Origin: Agapetus fuscipes
Taxonomy: Eukaryota > Arthropoda > Insecta > Trichoptera > Glossosomatidae
Length of the DNA stretch: 64,000 bases
Direction of reading: 5' to 3'
Assembly: GCA_951799405.1 (NCBI GenBank)
Contig: OX637357.1
Location: 682,001-746,000 of the forward strand
The position numbers and the translations under genes are program-made. Shown here in pieces: positions 45,163 to 56,500 of the stretch (positions are counted from its first letter, which is position 1; each line of letters begins with the position of its first letter). The notes under the pieces are model-generated. The model ran no database searches. It had not been told where the DNA came from and was given only the letters and a program-made list of their open reading frames with translations.

Positions 45163-45268
45163 TCAATTTAAAATAAGCAAACACAGTTTTAGTTGACTTA
45201 AACACATAGAGCAATAACAACAAAAAGTGAACTAAAACTGTGTTTAAATAATTTATTTTAAATTGATA
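45163..45268. repeat. Short foldback element
   Basis: CAATTTAAAATAAGCAAAC and CACAGTTTTAGTT at the left pair with AACTAAAACTGTG and TTTATTTTAAATTGAT at the right, with about 35 bp between. No family relation seen except a shared ACCATGGACTTTAACTGTG flank resembling the end of 4378-4530. Confidence 0.7.
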
Positions 45269-45355
45269 CCATGGACTTTAACTGTGTGAACCACCAAAAA
45301 AAAAATAAACATAACTGAAAAATTTAGAGATTGAACCAGGGTCAAAGTTATGGTC

Positions 45356-45447
45356 AAATGGGCCGGACGCGATTCGAACCAGCGTTATTCTGTTCCAAAT
45401 ACGCTAGTCAAGAATAGCGATTTGAGCCCATTGGCCATAACACCGAC
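45356..45447 (-). repeat. tRNA-like sequence, probably a SINE head or relic
   Basis: On the minus strand, GGTCGGTGTTATGGCCAATG (box A-like) is followed by CTGGTTCGAATCGCGTCCGG (box B) 60 bp later. The cloverleaf arms do not close well by eye, and the length (about 90 nt) is unusual, so a functional tRNA is doubtful. Confidence 0.4.
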
Positions 45448-45587
45448 CATTGTTCATGAGAAGTTCTTGGAGATATTTCTCAACCATTTGTATAAAACCA
45501 ACAGTAACCTGATTCATGCCGCACTCATCTCTGCTACATATTTTGGTATAAACTTTCTTTAACATGTAAACAATCCCAATTGCAGAG

Positions 45588-45875
45588 GGGCTGTCCATAT
45601 ATTACGTCATTCGCATTAAGGGGGGGGGAGTCTGGTCTGCGGATGATGGCAAATGATATACGAGTAACAAAAGTGACATTGTTCTTGTAAATACCAATTT
45701 CTACAAAATATACAAAATATTATGTAAGTAATATAACATTATTAATTATTAAGCTCATCTATTATTACAGCAAGAGGGGGGGGGGGTCATTAGATAATGA
45801 CTATAGGATGATTGTAAGGGGGGGGGGGGTCGAAAATTGGCCAAAATCGATGACGTAATTTATGGACGACCCCAT
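45588..45875 (+). repeat. MITE family M3, complete copy
   Basis: Left end GGGGCTGTCCATATATTACG and right end CGTAATTTATGGACGACCCC form an imperfect 24-bp inverted repeat. Two or three long G runs mark the inner boundaries. The copy at 39052-39262 is reversed and truncated. Confidence 0.85.
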
Positions 45876-46235
45876 AGTGAAAACCAGTTTTGAATGTTGA
45901 ACGACTCTTCTAGGGACTTGGGGCCATATTTAGGTTGGAAATTTGACAGATAAAACCAAACTGCGTACCTCACATAAAATTGAATATTTTGGTACTTGAA
46001 ATCAGCGATCCATTTTGTCAATTACTCCCTTTTTATATTAGCCCATTTTCATTATAAATCATCCCTTCAACTAATTGAAAAAGAAAGTATATCAATGGTT
46101 CAGAGGCAAATCCATCCAAGCTCCGTTTTATAATTCCAAATATTCAGCATGTATAGCATCTACATTGAAGTCGACTATAATTTAAGGCACCATATAATTA
46201 CTAATTCACATTCAAGGAACAATCACCCGCACACG

Positions 46236-47519
46236 CTACTTTCTCCGTGTGGCGGCTGCAGGTCCTGAAGCCGCCCCGAGCTCCGGGAAGTTGCTCATCA
46301 GGCTGTGGGTCATGTTGTGATGCTTCAAGTCATCGGGAATCAGAACCTGACTGCACACGTTGCAGACCAACAGTGCACTGCCGCTCTCTTTCTCGTGGAT
46401 CTCATACAGCTCCTGTTGCTTGCTTATATCGGGAAGCAGTGACAGCAACTCGGGGAAAATCTCATCAAAATCATCTCCCATGCAAGACTTGCAGTGATCA
46501 TAGTAGCTCTCAGCGGAGTACGATCCTTCCCGGAACATCTGAGAGTACTGCTTGAACTCGTGGATGGACTCCGGGCAGTCTAGCACCTTCATGAAGTTGG
46601 ACACCAGCTGTTTGTTGCGCTGGTCAAAGTCCGCGGGTTGCACGTAGTTGTGAGCGGGAATGCTGTACGACTGCCCCGACGAGTTGGTGAAAGTGAAACC
46701 GTTGCACGGAGGGATGGAGCCGTTGAATCCGGGCGGCGGGGCCTTGCTGCCAAAACCTGGCGGGGCAGATTTCTTGTTTATCTTCATCGCTGCTAATTTA
46801 CTCGCCATCGTATTGCTCTTGTCCGCATTAACTTTTGGCGCTGTTTCAGTTTTGTTATTGCCTAAGCTCGGGAAGTCCCGCTCTGAATTAGCTAAGATGT
46901 TCACTTTAGCGTTAACAATTTCCCTACTCGGGGATTTCTGCACAGTTTCGCTTGCAGCGCTGTTTTTGTTTTTCTTTTTGCTTTCATTGTTGTTGTTGAC
47001 CTGCTTCTCGTTGTTGTTGACTTGCTTCTCGTTGTCATTTTTCTTCTTGGCATTGCCGTCCCCGCCGTTCTGTGAGTTCTCCTTGTTGTTCTTCCTCTCC
47101 CTTGCGCTGAGATCAGGCGGCGCTGCAGCAGGAGGTCTGTCCGCGCTCTCCATGCCTTTATTCTTCTTCTTCTTGGTAGCCGCGCCCTGCTCCTTGCTGT
47201 CTTCAGCTTTAGGCCAGCTGGGCGTGGTTATGTTGGCTTGTTTTTCCGTCTTCTTGTTTTTCTGCTTGTTGGTTTTGAGCATGGGGAAGTCTGCGACTGC
47301 CTCTGTGTTGATTTGTGGAGCCGCAGCGACCTTGGTTGGTTTGGGTTTGGCAGGGGGCGGGGCCTTGGCCACTGTGGTCCAGCGAGCCGCCTGATTGGAG
47401 GAGGCGGGCTGGGGGGCGGGGCCGCCAGGGGTGAGGGCGGGGAAGGCCTCGATGGAGGGGGGCGGGGCTCGCACAGGAGGAGGCTTGGGCGGGGGAGCTT
47501 GCTGAACAACAGCAGGGGG
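46236..47519 (-). CDS. Znf598: ZNF598 last exon: low-complexity C-terminus with PPGF motifs
   Basis: Acceptor ATACTTTCAG|CCC at 47520-47522; stop at 46236. 1,284 nt. Encodes a Pro-rich start with IEAFPALTP, Lys/Asn-rich low-complexity stretches, RDFPSLGNNK, then SAPPGFGSKAPPPGFNG (PPGF at 46752-46763 and PPPGF at 46725-46739), a folded-looking block (QLVSNFMKVLDCPESIHEFK) and a C-terminal zinc finger LLVCNVCSQVLIPDDL...H. The plus-strand ORF at 46660-47394 is an antisense shadow. Confidence 0.93.
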   Translation of the reverse strand, partial: PPAVVQQAPPPKPPPVRAPPPSIEAFPALTPGGPAPQPASSNQAARWTTVAKAPPPAKPKPTKVAAAPQINTEAVADFPMLKTNKQKNKKTEKQANITTPSWPKAEDSKEQGAATKKKKNKGMESADRPPAAAPPDLSARERKNNKENSQNGGDGNAKKKNDNEKQVNNNEKQVNNNNESKKKNKNSAASETVQKSPSREIVNAKVNILANSERDFPSLGNNKTETAPKVNADKSNTMASKLAAMKINKKSAPPGFGSKAPPPGFNGSIPPCNGFTFTNSSGQSYSIPAHNYVQPADFDQRNKQLVSNFMKVLDCPESIHEFKQYSQMFREGSYSAESYYDHCKSCMGDDFDEIFPELLSLLPDISKQQELYEIHEKESGSALLVCNVCSQVLIPDDLKHHNMTHSLMSNFPELGAASGPAAATRRK

Positions 47520-50500
47520 CTGAAAGTATAAATATAAAACCATTTACGCTCATAGAAATACTGGCATATGAAAGCTTCCATATTATAAAGCAATACATTT
47601 CTATCTTTTAATTATCTATAATCTATAATCTAAGTTGCAAGGATATATTCATTCAAAGCTCTCAGATGTATGCCCACAAACAAACACGTGTAGTTCGCGC
47701 TTACAAATGCTGATTGTGTACTTACAAATAAAATCCAAACCTCAAATGAACATAAGCCCTGCAACTCTTGCCGACATTCCCTGAAACAGGGGTGACATTG
47801 GCAAAGTGAACCATTTTTTACAGTATGGGTGGTCAGCCTCATACCAACCTATAAGTCAAGGAATACGAGTAATAAATAACATTTAAGTATAAGAAAACAA
47901 CAAAACCTTAAAAATAAATCTATACAAAAAAAGTAAAAAATGTCTTATGCAAAAAATGTAGCAAGCCAATAAACCAACATTAAAAATCAGCATTGCAGAT
48001 TAGCCGCCACTTCTTCCTGTCCTTGCATACTTCTTTCATTTCATCCAGAGTCATAACTTTTTTCATACAAGCTCTCCTTTTATTATGACTCTGGATATCC
48101 CATTCACTCGCTATTTCGAAAATTTGGTCCATCCATACCTTTCTCGGTCTTCCTCTTCCACGACATCCATCAATTCTTGCAGCATATACTTTCTTCGTCA
48201 TTCTTTCCTCATTCATTCTCTCCAAATGTCCAAACCATCTAAGTATACTTCTTTTAATCTTTACTTTCACACTTTCTCTTACACCGCATTCCTCTCTAAC
48301 AAAATCATTCCTCACCCTATCACTCCGTCTTTTTCCAATCATACTTCTTAAGTAATCCATTTCTACCGTATGGACTTTACTAATCTCACTTTCACTCACC
48401 GTCCAGGCTTCACTTCCATACATCAGAGTGGGCACTAGTATACCACCGTGCACCGCCAGTCGAACATTTTTTGAAAGATTCTGGTTTTTGGCGATGCTAG
48501 CGGTAGCACCCAGTACGCACCTGCCTTTCATTATTCTTCTTTCAAATTCACCGGCCATTCTTCCATCTTTTTCAAACTTACTTCCCAGGTATACAAACTC
48601 ATTTACGACATCAACATTCATTCCATTAATTTTAAATTCATAATTCATATTTTCATCATCTCTTTCAAAAATCAATACTTTCGTCTTACTTGCATTCAAC
48701 TTCAAATGGTTACCTAACAAAGCTTCATTCAATCTAGAGAGCATTGTTTGCAATTCTACTGCAGAATCAGATACAAGAACTGCATCATCTGCATACAGTA
48801 GAACACTCACTTTGCTCTCTCCTATCATCAATCCACAATCATGAAGTCTAGCATCCCTGACACACTTGTCCATAACTATGTTAAATAGCCATGGACTCAT
48901 CACACATCCTTGCCTCACACCCTTATACACTTCAAACCACTCACTATACTCACCATCAATACGGACACATGCCTTATTATTTTCATAGGTTGCATGCACC
49001 GCTCCTAGGAGAGCCCCATTCACTCCGTATGCTTTCAAAACATCCCATAACATACCTCTGTCCACTGAGTCAAAAGCCTTTTCCAGATCTACAAAGGCCG
49101 TGAACAGCTTCCGCCTCACCAACAATTGTTTTTCAACAAGTTGTCGTAGAGTAAAAATCTGATCAACACAGCCTCTACCGGCCATAAAGCCGGACTGTAT
49201 ATCGGAAATCCTTTCACTAGTAGTCAGAATCACATTTTTTATAATCACCTTACGAAATTATGAAATTGGGAAAACTAGATATAATCTAGGCTTGTAGCAG
49301 ACAAAGTAATACATGTATCTTAGAGCAATAACAGTAACTGCATTTAAAAAAAAATCCTTGACTGATAGGTTGGTATGAGGTTGACCACCCATACTGTAAA
49401 AAATGCTTCAATTTGCCAATGTCACCCCTGTTTCAGGGAAGGTCGGCAAAAGTTGCAGGGCTTATGTTCATTTGAGATTGGGTTTTTTATATTGTAGGTC
49501 CACATGCGGCATGTGTGAGCGCGAAATTATGCGTGTCTGCTTGTGGGAATGCATTTAATATGAATCTCAAATGATACATATCTTTGCAGCTTAGATTTAG
49601 ATTAGCATGTTAATGACTGTGAGGACGCACTGTCACAAGAGTAACTTATACCCTAAGCAAAAAGCCTTGTGTAAATCACACCTCGGTTGCGTAAACTGAT
49701 AATGTATGCAATACATGATGGCACTCGAGTAATTTACTTTTCATACATTTATTCAATTTACACAATCAAGAAGAATTTAGACGCTGTTTTTTGCTTAGGG
49801 TGCTATTGTGGACAAAAGAAAAATGACCTTCTTAGGTTGCACGGGCGCGGAGCCAAACGAGGAGTAGTCATTCATGAGCAGCGCCTTGTCCCGCTTGCTG
49901 AGCGAGGGGAATTCCTGCTGGAAGGTGGTGGCCTGCTGCTGCAGCTCCTGCCTGTCCGCCAGCCGCATGGACAGCTGCCGGCCCGAGGTCTCTGTCACCT
50001 GCAGGCGCGCCCCTGAGCTGTTGTGCACCTGGATGGACACATTCGGCTTGGCTGCAAGCAAGGCACACAAGCTCGTGTAGTCACACAGTGGCAGGGAAGG
50101 ACAAAGCTCAGTGAGAAGCAGAGGCAAGTATTCCATACGGGCAAAAGTACTTCTGTATTGACTTCATAGCCGGACCTGTGCTGTGGAAGCCCTGCCCCAT
50201 GAGCTTAGAGCCGGAGAGAGTGCAAGTGCATTGAAGTCGGGATTGAAGACATGTTTTTGGAGCTGTTACAGTTGAACAGTGCCCTTGCAGTGATTTATCA
50301 CAAAACGGCACTTTAAATATTGTCTTATTATTATTATTATTGTATTGAATTCCTCTTCACAAAATAAAAATAAAAAATTAAAGGAAGAAGGGTTATTACA
50401 TGTCCTGAGGACAGCGTTGCTGGGCCCCGCCTGCTGCTGGTGCGTGATGTTGACCCTGAAGCTGTGCTGCGGGGGAGGGGGGGGCTCCGTCCCGCGGCCC

Positions 50501-53500
50501 AGCGAGGGGAAGTTCTCCTGCGTGCGCAACAGGGCCCCCGAGGTTTGCCGCAGCGGCGCCCCCACGGGTCTGTTGAGGCTGAGCATAGGTCCTGAGCTGT
50601 TGCCCAGCGTGGGGAACTGCTCCGTGCTGTGAGTGTCTATGCTGACCGTGTTGTAGGTGATGGGGGGCTTGTCTGCTTGCGGGGTGTAGGGTGCCGGCTC
50701 AGGCTCCACCCTGCAATATTGTCATAGCTGTAGTTTGTGTTAGGATGAGGTGAGGGAGGACACAAGCTAAATACTACAGTTGGCAGACAGGAAAGCTGCA
50801 GTGGTAGACAGGTGGAGTTGGAGGCAAAGGCTGATGGAGGCCAAGGGGAGATATGAGCTGTGGGGCCATCAAAAAGTAGTTTGTGTAACAGACTCCTAAC
50901 AGGTATAGGAACAGGAAGCCTACCAATGCAGCTCAATTTAACCAAACAATTATCGGCAAGTATTGGAGACATGGCAAGGAATAAGGACCTATTCAAAATC
51001 GTTTCAAGTAGAGAAATAGAGCATGTGCTCGCATGATTGCTGGTCAGTCGAAATTTAATCACATTACTCCTCTTCTCCAGAAGCTTCACTGGCTCCGTGC
51101 CCCAGAGTGCGTCGAGTTTAAAGTATGCTTGATGGTACAAAAAGCATTATTTGAAAAGACACCCAAATATCTCGCTGATTTAATCGCCTTCCACGTATTG
51201 AAGAGCCGATCAGAGGAGTAAACACAGCGTTTGGAGAGCGTGCATTTGCAGTTGCTGGTCCTCTGGCCTGGAACCGCCTGCCTGATCATGTAAGAGAGCT
51301 AGAGGACCATGGAAAGTTCCGGAGTGCACTGAAGACAAGCAAATTTCTGGCATCACATGCACAAGTGCCCTTGGAGTGACTGCATCACGAAACGGCGCTA
51401 TAAAGAAATCACCGCCGGTGATTTCTCAGTCAATAGCTCACTTGGTGGAGTGCTTGCATTCCATGCCGTGAGCTCGGATTTAAATCCCACCAAGGGTGTC
51501 AGAAATGATTTCCCGTTTCGGTGTTTATTTCAAACCCCAAAATAAAATACCGGCAAGGTTTACTCAGCCTTCACAAGAAATGAGTACCAGCCCCCTCGGG
51601 AGCTGGGAAACCCCCACTTCAATGAAGCGGTTGGCGTAAGTCCGGCCGCCTTACCTGTAAAAAGAAATAGGTTCAACTCGCCACATGCGTCCCCTTCGTG
51701 GATAACGCGGCAAGAAGTTACACTATATGTGTAGCTGGTGTCAGAAATGGTTTCCCATATCAGTGTTTATTTCAAACCCCAAAATAGAATACCAGCCAGG
51801 TTTACTCAGCCTTCACAAGAAATGAGTACCAGCCCTCTCGGGAGCCGGGAAACCCCAACTTCAACTGAAGTGGTTGGCGTAAGGCCGGCCCCCTTACCTG
51901 TAAAAATAAATAGGTTCAACTCGCCACATGCGACCCCTTCGGAGATAACGCGGCAAGAAGTTACACAATGTGTGTAGCTTAGTTGCGTTTTTTTTTGCAT
52001 TTACCAAATCATCATTAAACAATTTCTCCCTCTGCCAGTTTGCTGCTCTAGTTCTTGTTTACCATATACGCCATTGAGAAAATTTTACATGAGCAATGTT
52101 TGCATGTGTACTGGGCCAATGTGTCTTATGAAAACAAGAAATTTATTTTTAAAATATTTAAAACAACTCTCACATTATCGAGTTTTACGGTTTTTCTTAG
52201 CTCAGATTGTGTAGAATTTGCTTCATAAGACAACTGCATGAACAAGTCATATTTGACAAGATTGGCGTATATGATAAGTAAGAACTGGGGGAGCGAGTTG
52301 CTGACCCAACTGATAAATAAATCAGCATTTTTACTCCATGAGGATATGCTGGTTACCTCTCTTGCGGCTGATGTCGGGGCTGGTGGTTGTGTCGGGGATG
52401 GTCGGCGCCGGGCCGCGGGGTGAGGGTGAACTGCACCTCCAGCGTGCGCGCCTGCCGGGCCGCCTGCTTGCTGAGCCCGCGCCCGTGCTCCTGCGCCTTG
52501 TGGGCTACACACACAACGTCATGAGACTCTGCCCCTCGTGCACACATCATTACACCAACTCAACATAATGGAGATGCCGGGAATTATCGCTATTATTCAG
52601 TATTCGGCATAACTCTAATTATTTTCTTATTCACCGACTTTTAGCCAGTAGTGTTCAACATTCGGCGAATAGTAATCTAAGATAAGCTTCAACAGTTCAA
52701 GAGTTCTTATACAGTTCAACATTTTAAAATTATGAACTATATTACAATATACTATGGGTCACTTTGCCAATGTCACCCCTGCTTCAGGGAAGGTCGGCAA
52801 GAGTTGCAGGGCTTATGTTCATTTGAGATTGGGTTTTTTATATTGTAGGTCCACATGCGGCATGTGTGAGCGCGAAATTATGCGTGTCTGCTTGTGGGAA
52901 TGCATTTAATATAAATCTCAAATGATACATATCTTTGCAACTTAGATTTAGATTAGATTTAGATTTAGTATACCTTTGTGGTATTTCTGATCGGGATTAA
53001 AACTAAAAAACATCAAAATGGGAAATCATACCTGACACCCTTGGTAGGGATTAAACCCTTGCTCTCTGGTGTGGAACGCAAACATTCTATCAACTAAATA
53101 ATATTAATATACACAGGTAATTTACGATTAATAGCCTTGTAACCACATATAATTTCATGAAGCTTAGTAAAACGTGAAATAGCAATTAAAATAAAGAAAG
53201 CCGTGTATTGTATCATTAAATGACGCAACTAAATATTATACTAAAATGTGTTTAATGGCATTTGTTAGACTGCAATAGATAATGACCATCGACTTGTGAT
53301 ATATGTGGACTAGAAATTATGTTTAAAAAAAATAGACACTATATTTGTTGAAATTTTCTTAAAAGACAAATTGTCCCTAGTTAGAAAGAGAGCAAAGATC
53401 TTCACAGTGTCTAATCTAAATCTAAATCTAAGCTGCAAAGATATGTATCATTTGAGATTCATATTAAATGCATTCCCACAAGCAGACATGCATAATTTTA

Positions 53501-56500
53501 CGCTTACACATGCCGCATGTGGACCTACAATATAAAAAACCCAATCTCAAATGAACATAAGCCCTGCAACTCTTGCCGACCTTCCCTGAAGCAGGGGTGA
53601 CATTGGCAAAGTGAACCATTTTTTACAGTATGGGTGGTCAGCCGCATACCAACCTATCAGTCAAGGAATACACTCTATAAACTCTAAACAATTAAACAGT
53701 AAAAAATTAAAAAAACTACAAAACATATTTAAAAATAAATAAATAATAATTTAAAAGCCTCAGCTTTAACTGCCAGCATTACAGATCAACCGCCATTTCT
53801 TTCGATCCTTGCATACTTCTTTCAAGATGATGCTTGCATTCCTCCAAAGTGATCTGCGCTGGAAGTCTTATCACCACAGAAATTCTTACCTACTGAATAC
53901 TGGTAATATTTGTATGAAGATCTGCCAATCCAAGATGGCCGCAATTGAACAGCTGATTAGTCTTCATACAAATATTACCGATATTCGGTAGGTAAGAATT
54001 ACCGTGGTGATGAGACTTCCAGCCCTGATCCCCGCCTTTGGTACTCCCAAGACTGAATGAATGATCACAAAGCAGTACAAACGAGTATACGAGAGTGAAG
54101 GTACAAAGAAGAACAATAAGATAGTTTACAGTTCAACGGTTGATTCTGTATCTGAACCATTTAGTATTTAGTGAGCCACCTGCAGATGCAAACGGATTGT
54201 TTGTGAAACCGGTCGTGGAATTTTATTTTACTCGCTGCAGTCCAAAACAAAATAGTTTTTATTTTTATCTTTTAAGATGAACAATTACGAAGTGATGGCC
54301 TTTACAATCAATACAAATCAGGAGGTGAGATTCAAAAGTGGTCAAGTCCAAATTTATCTTTTTTGGGATTTTATTGTAGTAGATTTAGTATATGTATTTT
54401 AAAAATAGTCAAATCCGTGAATTTGTTGTTTATAAGCAGTAATAAAACTACTTCATTTTCAAAAGTGGTCATTTTTTAAACAGTTGAGTTTCAAATATAG
54501 TCAGGTCCGTTCCGACCAATAGTGTGACTCGATTTACAACCGCCATCTTGCTTATTACCATACACTCGGTGACAGTTAACTCGGAAGACACGTGTTGAGA
54601 GTGCTCTTAAAAACTTAGGATTTACACTAGTTTTTTCATATAAAAGAAGAAATTATGGAGAATATTATAGAAGATGTGCTGATTCATCAAGAAAGAAAAA
54701 GAAAGCAACAGCCGGAATCCTCGAAAAGAGAGATATCGAAGAAAAAAAAGTCCCTACTTTTCTTAGTAATTTCAATATAGGGTTGTCACTTAAAAGTAAA
54801 TATGTACATATAAGTATAAAAAATTATGATGTACCTACATATTCACTTTTATATTGATTAGTTGTTTATATGCAATATGCATTATTCAATGCTGCTCACT
54901 AAGATTACAGGACATAAACAACTTCTATAATCTATAATCTATAATCTAAGTTGCAAGGATATATTCATTTAAAGCTCTCAGATGTAAGCCCACAAACCAA
55001 CAAGTGTAGTTCGCGCTTACAAATGCTGAATGTGTACTTACAAATAAAATCCAAACCTCAAATGAACATAAGCCCCACAACTTTTGCCGACCTTCCCTGA
55101 AACAGGGGTAACATTGGCAAAGTGAACCATTTTTTACAGTATGGGTGGTCAGCCTCATACTAACCTATAAGTCAAGGAATATGAATAAAAAATTACATTT
55201 AAATATATAAAAGAACAAAACCTTACAAAGAAATCTATACAAAAAAAGTCAGAAATTTCCTATGCAAAAAATGTAGCAAATTAATACACCAACATTAGAA
55301 ATCACCATTGCAGATTAGCCGCCACTTCTTCCTGTCCTTGCACACTTCTTTCATTTCATCCAGAGTCATAACCTTTTTCATGCAAGTCCTCCTTTTATTA
55401 TGACTCTGGATATCCCATTCATTCGCTATTTCAGAAATTTGATCCATCCATACTTTTCTCGGTCTTCCTCTACCACGACATCCATCTATTTTAGCAACAT
55501 ATACTTTCTTCGTCAATCTTTCATCACTCATTCTCTCCATATGCCCGAACCATCTTAACATACTTCTTTTAATCTTCACTTTCATACTTTCCCTTACACC
55601 ACATTCTTCTCTTACAAAATTATTCCTCACTCTGTCACTTCGTTTTTTCCCAATCATACTTCTTAGATAGTCCATTTCTACTGTATGGACTTTACTAATT
55701 TCCCTTTCACTCACCGTCCAGGCTTCACTTCCATACATCAAGGTTGGCACTAGTATACCACCGTGCACCGCCAATCTAACATTTTTTGAGAGATTCTGGT
55801 TCCTGGCGATGCTAGCGGTAGCACCCAGTACGCACCTGCCTTTCATTATTCTTCTTTCAAATTCACCGGTCATTCTTCCATCTTTTTCAAACTTACTTCC
55901 CAGGTATACAAACTCATTTACAACATCAACATTCATTCCATTAATTTTAAATTCATAATTCATACTTTCATCATCTCTTTCAAAAATCAATACTTTCGTC
56001 TTACTTGCATTCAACTTCAAATGGTTACCTTTCAAAGCTTCATTCAATCTAGAGAGCATTGTTTGCAATTCTACTGCTGAATCAGATACAAGAACTGCAT
56101 CATCTGCATACAGTAGAACACTCACTTTGCTCTCTCCTATCATCAATCCACAATCATTAAGTCGAGCATCTCTGACACACTTGTCCATGACTATGTTAAA
56201 TAGCCATGGACTCATCACACATCCTTGCCTCACACCCTTATAAACTTCAAACCACTCACTATACTCACCATCAATACGGACACATGCCTTACTATTTTCA
56301 TAGTTTGCATGCACCGCACCTAGGAGAGCCCCATTCACTCCGTATGCTTTCAAAACATCCCATAACATACCTCTGTCTACTGAGTCAAAAGCCTTTTCCA
56401 GATCTACAAAGGCCGTGAACAGCTTCCGCCTCACCGACAATTGTTTTTCAACAAGTTGTCGTAGAGTAAAAATCTGATCAACACAGCCTCTACCGGCCAT

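Noticed and set aside
46660..47394. 244-codon plus-strand ORF with hydrophobic runs
   Set aside because: Antisense shadow of the Lys/Asn-rich ZNF598 exon; the Leu/Phe runs are the complement of Lys codons.
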